This document shows, piece after piece, positions 34,745 to 43,494 of a DNA stretch of 64,000 bases; position 1 is the stretch's first letter, and each line of letters opens with the position of its first letter. Under the pieces are notes generated by a model. That model was given only the letters and a program-made list of their open reading frames with translations, made no database searches and had not been told where the DNA came from. Origin of the DNA: a bacterium (GTDB lineage: Bacteria; Bdellovibrionota_B; Oligoflexia; Silvanigrellales; Silvanigrellaceae); assembly GCA_009918675.1 (NCBI GenBank), contig RGDM01000009.1, positions 26,511-90,510 on the forward strand. Direction: 5' to 3'. A program made the position numbers and the translations under genes.

Positions 34745-35983
34745 GGCAACACTTCTGCTGCGTCGACTTCCGTAATGCAGCAGGGCAGCACCCACGAACA
34801 TCCCGCTCAACGTGACAACGATAAACCAAGTGGCGTGCGCAAGCCCAATGAGGTTTGAAAGCTGTCCATAGGTAAAAGGCAAGAGAACTGCACCCGCAAC
34901 CCCACTCAATACGGTCAGGTTGGCATAGTGCCGCGACTTGCTCACATCAAAAAAGACGGTCAGCGAACCAAGTGCAAGGCTATACATTCCACCTATGCAG
35001 GCTCCTAATGTAAAAATAATCAACCGACTCATAAATAACGCATCTCTAAAATCGCTGAATGCACGCGCAAATAACAAACCAAAAAGAACCAAACAGATTG
35101 AGGACAAACCGAGCGTGACGAGCGGATAACTCTGGGCGGGTGGTGAACGAAAACAGAAGTAAAGCCGCGCACTCAACAAACCTGCCCAGAAAATTGAGCT
35201 CGCAACTCTTGCATCACCGTTGGAAAACCCAAACATAAATTCGGAGATGAGCCCTAGACTATTTGAGAGATTAATCTCACTGCCAACATAGCAAAACAAG
35301 ACAAGACTGGCAGCCAAAACAGGGAGCGGGAGGGATTTCTGAACGCCCGCGTGTTCGTCTGAGTGAACCGGAGGTGGCTGCGACAAATGAGCGCTCTGCA
35401 GAACATAAACTGAAAGAAGAGCATAGGTGACAACCAAGGCAACCGCCGGTAAGCGCCAGGCGATAGTCCCATCCGTCAATCCAGGAAGGCGCAGATACTG
35501 GCTGGTTGTGAAGGGAAACAAGACAGCGCCGGCGGTGAATCCCATGTTCAAAAGATTCAAACCAAAGGATGGATGACTGCTCACCAATGCGGCGGTGTTG
35601 TTGAGAATGCCATTGGTGCCAATTCCAAAACCTAAAAAGCAGATCCCCGCCATCCGAGCAGCAATCAAAACGTATTCGGGAGCATTCAAAGCTTTAAGCA
35701 ACGGAAGGGTTGTCCAGTCTGCAAAATAGTAAAGAACAACTCCAGCACCCAAAAACCAAAGACTCCGCGCAACCCAAATGCGATAACTTTCGCCTCCACA
35801 GCGCCGGCCTGCAAATCGACTGCCAATAAAAGAAAAGCCCCCTTGGAGCATCATGGCAACCCCAAAAAGTGCTGGCGACCAAGCAAAATCCCTCAGCAGA
35901 AGGTCTAAGCAGCTTCCCGGATAAGCTAACAAACCACCCGTGAGAAGAAATGCAAAAAAATGAGGGAAAAGTGTTCGGTTCAT
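34736..35983 (-). CDS. MFS-like membrane transporter
   Basis: A 415-residue polytopic protein with about 12 hydrophobic helices (for example FFAFLLTGGLLAYPGS, LAASLVLFCYVGSEINL, LIIFTLGACIGGMYSL, WFIVVTLSGMFVGAALL), the size and layout of a major-facilitator carrier. The loop FIGSRFAGRRCGGESYRI resembles the motif-A loop between helices 2 and 3. The substrate cannot be inferred. ATG start with GGAG. It is transcribed divergently from pepF and overlaps the upstream-facing lipoprotein gene by nine bases at its 3' end. Confidence 0.78.
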   Translation of the reverse strand: MNRTLFPHFFAFLLTGGLLAYPGSCLDLLLRDFAWSPALFGVAMMLQGGFSFIGSRFAGRRCGGESYRIWVARSLWFLGAGVVLYYFADWTTLPLLKALNAPEYVLIAARMAGICFLGFGIGTNGILNNTAALVSSHPSFGLNLLNMGFTAGAVLFPFTTSQYLRLPGLTDGTIAWRLPAVALVVTYALLSVYVLQSAHLSQPPPVHSDEHAGVQKSLPLPVLAASLVLFCYVGSEINLSNSLGLISEFMFGFSNGDARVASSIFWAGLLSARLYFCFRSPPAQSYPLVTLGLSSICLVLFGLLFARAFSDFRDALFMSRLIIFTLGACIGGMYSLALGSLTVFFDVSKSRHYANLTVLSGVAGAVLLPFTYGQLSNLIGLAHATWFIVVTLSGMFVGAALLHYGSRRSRSVASV

Positions 35984-36087
35984 TGCTCAGCTCCGTTCAA
36001 GCAATGAGCATAACCCCGGAACTTCTTGCTGCACAAGGCCAGACTCGATATGCTCCGGATCATTTTTGCACTGAGGGAATCTTCACC

Positions 36088-37914
36088 ATGAGCAACAACG
36101 CCCTGTCCAAAAGATCCGAAATCGATCCATCCCAGACCTGGGATTTAAGCAAACTCTTTGTTGACTTTGCCGACTGGAAGCGAGCTCTTGAATCTTTACC
36201 CAGCGACGACGAACTTGCTCATGATCTCATTCAACGCTTCAAAGGCCGGCTTGCCGAGGGCGGACCTTCGCTCATTCATGAAGCTTTGCACGCGCGCAAT
36301 GCGTTGATCCGCAAACTAGAGAATCTGCAAGTTTATGCGGGCCTCAGAAACTCGGAGGATGTAGGCGATTCTCTGTCGAGCGAAGCCTCGGCCAAGGTTT
36401 ATCAAATCTATGCCTCGCTAATGGCAAAATGGTCTTTTCTCAACCCAGAGCTGCTGACAATTCCAGAGCTCTCGGCTTGGATCAAAAAGCCGCCGCTCAA
36501 TGATTTTGAATACGAGCTCAATGAGCTCATTCGCTCGCAAAAGCATGTCTTAAGTGAAAAAGAAGAAAGCCTGTTGACCCAACTCTCGACTCCACTTGGG
36601 CAGTTTTCAGAAATTCACTCCAAGTGGAACAACGTTGACCTCAAGTTCGGCAAAGCAAAAGACAGCAAAGGCCAAGACCACCTTGTCTCAAACGGGCGTT
36701 TCTCACAATTGCTTGCATCACCCGATCGCACCCTGCGGAAAAACACGTTTGAGTCTTTATACTCAGAGATCTCGAAGTCGCGTCACCACATTGCTAGCAA
36801 CTTTTTCGGTCGACTCCTGACAGGCTCAACACTTGCAAAAATTCGCGGTTTTTCTGGATTTCTGGAATCTCAACTTTTTCCCGACGATGTCCCTGTTGAG
36901 GTGTACAACAATCTCATCACAACTGTCCGTGCGAATCTTAAAGTGCTGCACCGCAGCCTAAGGTTGCGCAAAAACGTTCTCGGCCTTGATCAAGTTTTTC
37001 TTTATGACCGCTATGTTTCCTTGGCGGGCGATGGTCAAGAAAGCAAAATTAGTTTTCACGAGGCTTGCGAATTGATTCTCAAGAGCGTTGCCCCTCTTGG
37101 TGAAGAGTATGTTGCAGCAGCGCGCAAAGGCCTCAGCGAGGAACGCTGGGTGGATTGGGCCGAAAACGAAGGTAAGCGCTCAGGAGCTTTCTCGTGGGGA
37201 ACATTCGACTCGAATCCAGTCATGCTTCTGACTTGGACCGGAAGTCTCAACGACCTTTTTACGCTTGCTCATGAGCTTGGGCATTCTATGCACAGCTGGC
37301 TTTCCAACCGCAGCCAGCCTTATCACCTCGCAGGCTACACAATTTTTGTCGCCGAAGTGGCTAGCACTTTGAATGAAGTTCTTCTCTCAGACTACATTCT
37401 CAGCCACATGCCCGAAAGCAAACTTGCACGCGATGTGCTTTCTCACTGGCTACAAGGTTTCGAAGGAACAGTGTTGCGGCAAACTTTGTTCGCCACGTTC
37501 GAGCGTGATGCCAGCCGCCGCGTTGATGCTGGTGAGGCACTCACGGCCGAAGGATTTGACGAGCTTTATGTGAATCTGAATAAAGAGTGGTACGGCGCAG
37601 AAAGTGGTTTCGACCCTGCAAATGCACATGAATGGATGCGGATACCGCATTTCTATTCCACCTTCTATGTCTACAAATATGCAACAAGCTATTGTGCATC
37701 GCTGTCGCTCTTTGAAGAACTCAAGCGCCCCGCTCAGGAAGAAACAGCGCGACATCGAATTTTGGGTCTGCTGAAAGCCGGTGGTTCGAAGTCACCCATC
37801 AACATTCTCCTCGATGCGGGTGTCGATTTCCGGACCTCTGCCCCTGTAGAAAATGCGTTTCTCGCCTACGAACGTTTTGTTGAACGCGCGGAATCTGCCT
37901 TCCTGAAACGCTGA
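36088..37914 (+). CDS. pepF: Oligoendopeptidase F (M3B family)
   Basis: Cytoplasmic zinc oligopeptidase. The catalytic motif H395-E-L-G-H399 sits in FTLAHELGHSMHSWLS, and the third ligand Glu is in YTIFVAEVASTLNE. The N-terminal WDLSKLFVDFADWKRAL is typical of PepF. ATG at 36088 follows GAGGGA and gives 608 residues, the usual size. The open frame extends upstream to 35950 but would run into the divergent transporter gene. Confidence 0.95.
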   Translation: MSNNALSKRSEIDPSQTWDLSKLFVDFADWKRALESLPSDDELAHDLIQRFKGRLAEGGPSLIHEALHARNALIRKLENLQVYAGLRNSEDVGDSLSSEASAKVYQIYASLMAKWSFLNPELLTIPELSAWIKKPPLNDFEYELNELIRSQKHVLSEKEESLLTQLSTPLGQFSEIHSKWNNVDLKFGKAKDSKGQDHLVSNGRFSQLLASPDRTLRKNTFESLYSEISKSRHHIASNFFGRLLTGSTLAKIRGFSGFLESQLFPDDVPVEVYNNLITTVRANLKVLHRSLRLRKNVLGLDQVFLYDRYVSLAGDGQESKISFHEACELILKSVAPLGEEYVAAARKGLSEERWVDWAENEGKRSGAFSWGTFDSNPVMLLTWTGSLNDLFTLAHELGHSMHSWLSNRSQPYHLAGYTIFVAEVASTLNEVLLSDYILSHMPESKLARDVLSHWLQGFEGTVLRQTLFATFERDASRRVDAGEALTAEGFDELYVNLNKEWYGAESGFDPANAHEWMRIPHFYSTFYVYKYATSYCASLSLFEELKRPAQEETARHRILGLLKAGGSKSPINILLDAGVDFRTSAPVENAFLAYERFVERAESAFLKR

Positions 37915-37944
37915 CAGCTGTATTAAATTGGTGGATGGCAAAGA

Positions 37945-38220
37945 GTGCCCTCGCCAGGAGGCCTGACTCTCGCACAAGATTTGCAGCGCAGGCTCAGCTC
38001 GCTCTACCATCGCTTTCACCTTGAGCGGTTTTTTCTGCACCTCATGCTGCTTTTTTCATTTCTCACAGGTGCGGTTTTGGGAACTTTCGGCTATCTTCGG
38101 GTGGGCTTTCAAGTTCTATCAGGCCCGCTTTTTATCCTTGTTGTCTTGGCCTGCCTCGAGCTTGCCAACTGGAAGAAAAGGACATCCGTCCATGGACACG
38201 AGCTACAAAATCCGCGTTGA
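37945..38220 (+). CDS. Small two-helix membrane protein, possible DUF1275-like remnant
   Basis: A 91-residue frame with two hydrophobic helices (HLMLLFSFLTGAVLGTFGYL and LSGPLFILVVLACLELA) and a basic tail. The pattern resembles the C-terminal helices of YoaK/DUF1275 proteins, so this could be a degraded or shortened copy. GTG start, no convincing ribosome site at the right distance, and a 29-base overlap with the purine nucleoside phosphorylase gene. It fills the space between pepF and that gene, which supports its reality, but confidence is limited. Confidence 0.4.
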   Translation: MPSPGGLTLAQDLQRRLSSLYHRFHLERFFLHLMLLFSFLTGAVLGTFGYLRVGFQVLSGPLFILVVLACLELANWKKRTSVHGHELQNPR

Positions 38221-39076
38221 TCAGAGTGCAGAATTCTTAAAAAAGTGGAACACAAACGCACCCGATTTGTGTCTTGTGTTGGGTTCAGGATTGGGCAACG
38301 CCATTCCCGGAATCGATTCAATGCCTGCACTAAAATTTTCCGAGATCCCAGGCTTTCGCAGCAGCGAAGTGGTTGGGCATGCAAGTGAACTCAGGGTGGG
38401 TAATGTCAACGCGACTCACCCTGCAACTGGCAAGTCGATCACTCGTAAAATCGCATTTCTGCGCGGCCGTAATCATGCCTATGAGGGTTTTACTGCCGGC
38501 GATGTAGTGCACAATGTGCGCGCCATGATTGCCTGGGGAGTGAAGGGAATCATCCTCACCAATGCTGCTGGCTGCCTCGAGACCAGCTGGAATCTGGGTG
38601 ATTTTATGCTCATCGAAGACCACATCAACCTCTCGGGTCTGAATCCGCTCTCGGGTCTCCCTGGAAATGGTTTTGGCCAGCGTTTCTGCGACATGACCCA
38701 ATGCTATGATCCCGCTTGGGGAAAAGTCTTTCTCGAAAGCGCTGCTGCACTCGGGGTCAATCTCCATCGCGGAACCTACGCCGGAGTGCTCGGGCCTTCC
38801 TACGAGACTCCCGCTGAAATTCGCATGCTCCGGACTCTTGGGGCGCAGGCCGTTGGAATGAGCACTGTCCTTGAGGCTATCGCTGCGCGACAAATGGGTG
38901 CCCGCGTTGTTGGTCTCAGCTGCATGACCAATTACGGCGCAGGTCTGCTTGGTGCAGAGACTCGGCTCGATCATTCCGATGTTGTTCACATGGGCGCGTC
39001 TGTGGCAAAAACAATGGCAGAGCTTGTTTTAGGAACGGCTCTTGGGTTGGCATTTGCCCACTCATCTGAGCATTAA
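38192..39076 (+). CDS. Purine nucleoside phosphorylase (trimeric type)
   Basis: Cleaves purine ribonucleosides with phosphate in salvage. Seen are the phosphate loop LVLGSGLGN, FLRGRNHAYEG, TNAAGCLE, LIEDHINLSG, GTYAGVLGPSYETPAEIRML, and VGMSTVLEAIAARQMG, all hallmarks of the 30-kDa PunA/XapA class. ATG at 38192 follows AAGGA. The hypoxanthine phosphoribosyltransferase gene begins 33 bases after, giving a logical nucleoside-to-base-to-nucleotide salvage pair. Confidence 0.94.
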   Translation: MDTSYKIRVDQSAEFLKKWNTNAPDLCLVLGSGLGNAIPGIDSMPALKFSEIPGFRSSEVVGHASELRVGNVNATHPATGKSITRKIAFLRGRNHAYEGFTAGDVVHNVRAMIAWGVKGIILTNAAGCLETSWNLGDFMLIEDHINLSGLNPLSGLPGNGFGQRFCDMTQCYDPAWGKVFLESAAALGVNLHRGTYAGVLGPSYETPAEIRMLRTLGAQAVGMSTVLEAIAARQMGARVVGLSCMTNYGAGLLGAETRLDHSDVVHMGASVAKTMAELVLGTALGLAFAHSSEH

Positions 39077-39109
39077 ATTGGAATCGAAGTTCTGCATTGA
39101 GGGGCACTC

Positions 39110-39655
39110 ATGAAAATCCAAGTGGGCAACAAACTGTGCGACGTCAAGGTGCTTTTCTCTGAGCAACAAATCGGAACAAGAATAGCTGAGATCGCCGCAG
39201 ACATTAACTCCACGCCCCCAGCCGATGGCTCTGCTTTGGTCGTTTTGGTTGTTTTACACGGTGCCCTTTTATTTGCCGCCGATCTCATTCGCCACCTCAA
39301 CCTCGCAACCGAAATTGAATCGGTGCGAATTCGCAGCTACCACGGCACTCAATCCACCGGCAAAATCGAACTTCTCTCGCAGCTCCCTGAAAGGCTCAAA
39401 GGACGCCACGTGCTGGTTGTCGAGGACATTATTGACAGCGGCCGAAGCATCGCTTTTCTCAAAGACAAACTAAATACACTTGGAGTCGCCTCGCTGCGCA
39501 TTGCAGCATTGCTCGACAAGCCTGAAGCTCACGAAGAATCCATCCAAGCCGACTATGTCGGATTCAAAATCGGCCGCAACTTCGTGATCGGTTATGGGTT
39601 GGATCTGGATGGCCATTATCGCAATCTTCCCTACGTTGCAGAAGTGATTCAATAA
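39110..39655 (+). CDS. hpt: Hypoxanthine phosphoribosyltransferase
   Basis: Uses PRPP to convert hypoxanthine (or guanine) to IMP/GMP. The PRPP-binding loop is LVVEDIIDSGRSI. The flexible-loop segment is RIRSYHGTQSTGKIEL and the base-specificity region is KADYVGFKI-like (QADYVGFKIG). 181 residues is the family's normal length. ATG after GAGGGG. Its TAA overlaps the ATG of the next gene (TAATG). PRPP itself is made by prs in this same window. Confidence 0.94.
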   Translation: MKIQVGNKLCDVKVLFSEQQIGTRIAEIAADINSTPPADGSALVVLVVLHGALLFAADLIRHLNLATEIESVRIRSYHGTQSTGKIELLSQLPERLKGRHVLVVEDIIDSGRSIAFLKDKLNTLGVASLRIAALLDKPEAHEESIQADYVGFKIGRNFVIGYGLDLDGHYRNLPYVAEVIQ

Positions 39656-40248
39656 TGTCGCAGCCAGCAAGAGCATCAGCATCTCGTTTTGCTTTGGCAA
39701 AATTTTATCTTGCAGCCCGCAAGTTGCCTCAGATCGTCGTGCCATGCATTTGCTCGCTTTTCTCAATATTTTTCACGGCCAGACCCGCATGCGCATTTGA
39801 ATTTGGCACCGGCGGCGGCTTTATCAGCCAAGGGGACGATCGCATTCTTCCTGCGGTCGCAGGCTGGCTGCAATTCAACAGCAACATTCTTATATCCGGC
39901 GCTGCGGTCGGTGAAAAAAATTCCGACTTCTCTCAACAAACAGCTCTTCTGCATCTGAGTTATTCCTCCACCCTGGAAAACTCAAAATCACTGCGCGCAA
40001 ATCTTGGAGTTGGCGAGTTCATAAACCGCACACGCATTCTAAAATTTGATTCTGATGGAAATTCCTCAAGCAAAATTAGCAATGCAACTGGTCTTGCGCT
40101 TGGCTTGCATTGGACGCCTGCACTCAACAACCATCTGCGGTTCCGAGCGGCCTGGGATGCTTTATATATACCCCCTGGAATCAGTGTCCTTTATTTAACA
40201 TTCGGACACCTTCAATCGGTGACGGCTGGCTTGGGTTGGGAGTTTTGA
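39655..40248 (+). CDS. Exported outer-membrane beta-barrel-like protein
   Basis: I recognise no family. A long N-terminal region with a hydrophobic core (VPCICSLFSIFF) ends at a plausible signal cleavage site (RPACAFEFG). The mature part has alternating hydrophobic strands (AVAGWLQFNSNILISGAAVG, ALLHLSYSSTL, ALGLHWTPAL, VTAGLGWEF) and ends in a terminal Phe, the typical C-terminal signal of outer-membrane barrels. About eight strands would fit its size. Translationally coupled to hpt by TAATG. Confidence 0.65.
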   Translation: MSQPARASASRFALAKFYLAARKLPQIVVPCICSLFSIFFTARPACAFEFGTGGGFISQGDDRILPAVAGWLQFNSNILISGAAVGEKNSDFSQQTALLHLSYSSTLENSKSLRANLGVGEFINRTRILKFDSDGNSSSKISNATGLALGLHWTPALNNHLRFRAAWDALYIPPGISVLYLTFGHLQSVTAGLGWEF

Positions 40249-40725
40249 ATGAACAGATTCCCGCAGCTTTCCGTGCCGATCATTTTATTGCAGATCATTG
40301 CAACGTCGACTCTCGCACTTACCATTGCGCCTGCGCAGGCATTTGCATTTCGTTTGGGACTAGCAAGTGGTGCTATTGGGGTTGGCACAGGACAATCCAA
40401 TGCGGCCGATTTCGCCTCTCCGGTGAATCTCAAAGGTCACGCACAGTTTGCCAGCCTTGACCTCAGTTTCGCAGCAACTCAACTGCTGCTTGGAAAGGTG
40501 TTTACATTCAACTCAGGTGCCTATGTCATTCCTGCGCTTGGATTCATTGTTGATGGCAATGGCTCGGGGCCTGGTGTGGGAACGAGCTTCGGATTTAACT
40601 TCTTTTGCTGGGGCCTCTGTCCCTATGTCGAGATGCAACATCTCCTGGGAGTTGGGCCCCGACGGCATTTAGCGAGCGGTTATGCAGTTCGACTTGGAAT
40701 CGACTACAACAGTCAGTCGAAATAG
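40249..40725 (+). CDS. Exported small beta-rich outer-membrane-like protein
   Basis: Starts on the base directly after the preceding stop codon. A signal peptide ending APAQAFAF precedes a short mature protein of ~125 residues with Gly-rich alternating strands (FRLGLASGAIGVGTG, GVGTSFGFNFFCWGLC, YAVRLGIDY). Two cysteines (FFCWGLCPY) could form a disulfide. It may be a paralogue or partner of the preceding barrel-like protein. Its 3' end overlaps the convergent cytochrome gene by 13 bases. Confidence 0.6.
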   Translation: MNRFPQLSVPIILLQIIATSTLALTIAPAQAFAFRLGLASGAIGVGTGQSNAADFASPVNLKGHAQFASLDLSFAATQLLLGKVFTFNSGAYVIPALGFIVDGNGSGPGVGTSFGFNFFCWGLCPYVEMQHLLGVGPRRHLASGYAVRLGIDYNSQSK

Positions 40726-43340
40726 TTATTCACAGCTGCAAGCTCGACCAGCAAAGGAAGATATTTTTCCATCACCAGTCGTTCAATTGTTCCCAACTGG
40801 GCAGTCAAGGGCGACAACTCGCTTGCAAGATTTGCATTTGTTGCTGATGCAAGCTTAATAAGTTTACGCAAATTCTCTGGAGTCACCCCAACATTCGCAG
40901 CGGCCGTATCCAGATTAATTCGCGTCAACGCAAATTTCTTATAGGTAAACACAATCGGTTCAACATCTGTAATAGTTGTTCCGGTTGCCTCAATGGCAGA
41001 TTTAATTGTTTGGTTGTCTTTTTCTAAACGCGCTTGGAAAGCAGAATAATCCACGTAAATCCTGTCTGCTTTATCAACCTGCGCTTGATTAAATTTGCTT
41101 CCAACATTTGCCTTCACATAACTATTGACTTGATCTTTCTTCGGAATCAACCCGCGTGAATGACACGACAAGCAACTGAGCGGTTGGATAACAATCTGCG
41201 CACCTACTTCATTTGTTGCAAACACAGCACTCTGATTCTTAAACGCTTCAACGCTCGGGACCTTAAAATCTGTAATAAAGGCATTGGTGGCGACTGTCGC
41301 AAAACCCTGGAGTCCATTTGGCCGTAGGAATTGATACTCAAAACCATGAAAATTGAAGGCTCTATCGGCATCGCGAATATTGGCAAAACCACTCTTCGCG
41401 GAATCGCAAGGAAGCGGCTCAAACAAAGTTCCATCGCCACGCAAGAGGCCAACCTTTGCGGCGGTTTTTGGAATAAAATTCGTATTTGTCGAATCGAATT
41501 CCCAATACTTCAAATAGGTCTTCTGATCGACGGCAGAGAGGAAGTTAAATTCAGCAACAGTCTTTATAGTTGGACGGAATTGATCGAAGTTGATGGGCGA
41601 ATCAAGCCAATAGCGGGTTGCCCAATCGGTGATCGGGAGAAGAAATCGATTTCCAGACTTGAGAAATTTAAACAGTTTATTTGGGTCTTCAAACATATCG
41701 AAGCACTCGTAGCCCAAGGTTCCAGGTGTTTTCGCATCACCTGGCTCACTTGGAAACAAAATCGGACCAAATGGATAATTCAAAGCATCTTGATATTTAT
41801 CTTGTGCGGTAGGTAGAAATTCGTAAGAGCGCCACAGTGCCTTATCAGAAAATTGTTGAGTCTCGATACGCTCAAGAATGCGATGATTCTGACTTACTCC
41901 TGAGTCGGTAAAACCAGAACGCATGATGATGGGCTTTAAGCTCACGTTGTTGCCATCTGGTTTGTTGTCACGCACCAGAGCTCCTTCATCATCAATTCCC
42001 AAAGCAACATCAAGAACACCGGTATCGTCGGGAATTCCAGCCAGGTGATAATAAACACGTTGTTTGTAGTTGGACGCAACTTCACTCACAAACCAGTCGC
42101 CGCGCATCACCGGAACAGGACTGTGTTCCTCAGAAAATGCTATCGGGTTCGTATCAGCATTGTAGGGTTGGTTCGGGAATTCTTTCTTGACAGGGAGAGA
42201 AAAACCCACATTTGCACCGTTAATCCTAAACCCAAGAGTTGCATCCACCGCAGCCGAAACAGACAAATTGGGAAGCGTGATGACATCATCGACATCGCTT
42301 TGGGTAAAAGAAATCGATTTTCCGGCATTCAAAACGTAATCATCAAGCACTGCATTTGCGTCCCCATTCACCTGACTCGGATTCGGTTGAGTCATAACCG
42401 ACTTCATCCATGCGATATCAGGATTACAAAAATAAGGACGTTCGTTTGCTGACACGCAGTTAGGTGCTGAATTACCACGATATTCGCTCGGCTTAACGAC
42501 AAAGTTCGCAGCAAAATATGCATCCTGAGCGGCCGTATCTCGAGCCGGCCGACGCGTCTCGAAAACTTCCTTCCAACGACCAATCCTCATCAATTGATCA
42601 ACAGGAGCAGCAAGACCATTCGCGTTTTCCATACCATATTGAGCCAGGTCAATTCTAAAAATCAGCGCTTTACCGTCAATTGCCGTTGGCTTTACGATGT
42701 TTTGTCGAGTCGAGAGCATATTTAAAAGCTTACTCAATGCTTCGCGCTGCAATTGAATCTCTTCTTCTGCAACCCCCGCATTCCACAGATGAGCAAAATG
42801 AACATAGCGCAAATTCAGCCTGTCTTGCTGCCTATCGAAATCCGCACGGATCGTCCGAAACACCTGCTTCAACGAAATCCGCTCGCGCACAGAGGGTTGA
42901 GCAACGAGTCCCTCGGCGGCAATCCAGCGCCGAACAATATCAATTTTATCCTGAGGCAAAGCGCCTTTGGGGGGCATAGGTTGTTTTTGGTCTGTCAGAC
43001 GCTGAAAAAGCAAACTCGCTTCTGGGGCGCCGACACGGATATATTTGTTGCCAGGCTTCACAAGAGTATCGAGATTCAACGCATCAGCAAAACCGCCAAG
43101 TGCGGCTCCACGCGCGTGGCATGAAGCACAATTCGCCTCGAAGAGCTGTAGAGTGTCTGAGCGCAGTTTCGCAAGATCAGCGGCTTTAACGTCTCCAGGC
43201 CGTGAGCAAGTCGCTGTGCTGTTGCCAACAACGCACTTTGGCGCAACAATATACTCATCGATTCCACCGGTTTTACCTTTGCAGGCAAAAATCACCACAA
43301 TCGCACTTATTATAACGAGTGATCTGAGCATAAAATTCAT
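40713..43340 (-). CDS. Di-haem c-type cytochrome lipoprotein
   Basis: An 875-residue exported protein with two haem-binding motifs. CASCH at residues 71-75 lies in an N-terminal cytochrome-c-like domain that also supplies MPPKG and a following IVRRWI helix. CLSCHSRG at 723-730 is near the C terminus. The N terminus is a signal with a possible lipobox (VIFAC, Cys20). The 600 residues between the haems are unrecognised and contain WFVSEVASNYKQRVYYHL. Such proteins in delta-proteobacteria may transfer electrons at the outer membrane. ATG at 43340 follows AGGGG. Repeated TTCN3GAA motifs lie upstream. Confidence 0.82.
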   Translation of the reverse strand: MNFMLRSLVIISAIVVIFACKGKTGGIDEYIVAPKCVVGNSTATCSRPGDVKAADLAKLRSDTLQLFEANCASCHARGAALGGFADALNLDTLVKPGNKYIRVGAPEASLLFQRLTDQKQPMPPKGALPQDKIDIVRRWIAAEGLVAQPSVRERISLKQVFRTIRADFDRQQDRLNLRYVHFAHLWNAGVAEEEIQLQREALSKLLNMLSTRQNIVKPTAIDGKALIFRIDLAQYGMENANGLAAPVDQLMRIGRWKEVFETRRPARDTAAQDAYFAANFVVKPSEYRGNSAPNCVSANERPYFCNPDIAWMKSVMTQPNPSQVNGDANAVLDDYVLNAGKSISFTQSDVDDVITLPNLSVSAAVDATLGFRINGANVGFSLPVKKEFPNQPYNADTNPIAFSEEHSPVPVMRGDWFVSEVASNYKQRVYYHLAGIPDDTGVLDVALGIDDEGALVRDNKPDGNNVSLKPIIMRSGFTDSGVSQNHRILERIETQQFSDKALWRSYEFLPTAQDKYQDALNYPFGPILFPSEPGDAKTPGTLGYECFDMFEDPNKLFKFLKSGNRFLLPITDWATRYWLDSPINFDQFRPTIKTVAEFNFLSAVDQKTYLKYWEFDSTNTNFIPKTAAKVGLLRGDGTLFEPLPCDSAKSGFANIRDADRAFNFHGFEYQFLRPNGLQGFATVATNAFITDFKVPSVEAFKNQSAVFATNEVGAQIVIQPLSCLSCHSRGLIPKKDQVNSYVKANVGSKFNQAQVDKADRIYVDYSAFQARLEKDNQTIKSAIEATGTTITDVEPIVFTYKKFALTRINLDTAAANVGVTPENLRKLIKLASATNANLASELSPLTAQLGTIERLVMEKYLPLLVELAAVNNYFD

Positions 43341-43377
43341 AAATTTGCCCCTGCGCCTTTTCCAGCGCACAAGATCG

Positions 43378-43480
43378 GAAGATTCGCAGAATTTCTTTAA
43401 AAAAAGATATTAATCAGAATTTTTGTTCTTCATTTCATTATTCTAAGAAGATTCCCAGAATTTAATAACACTCAGAATTT
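43378..43480 (-). promoter_or_regulatory. Repeat cluster (CAGAATTT x4, TTCN3GAA x3) upstream of the cytochrome gene
   Basis: CAGAATTT occurs at 43387, 43415, 43456 and 43473. A 17-base unit (GAAGATTCGCAGAATTT) at 43378-43394 recurs with one change at 43447-43463. Palindromes TTCGCAGAA (43383), TTCTAAGAA (43441) and TTCCCAGAA (43452) are embedded, the last two exactly 11 bases apart. The region is AT-rich and would suit a multi-site operator. Confidence 0.45.
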
Positions 43481-43494
43481 TCAAAGGAGGCGTT

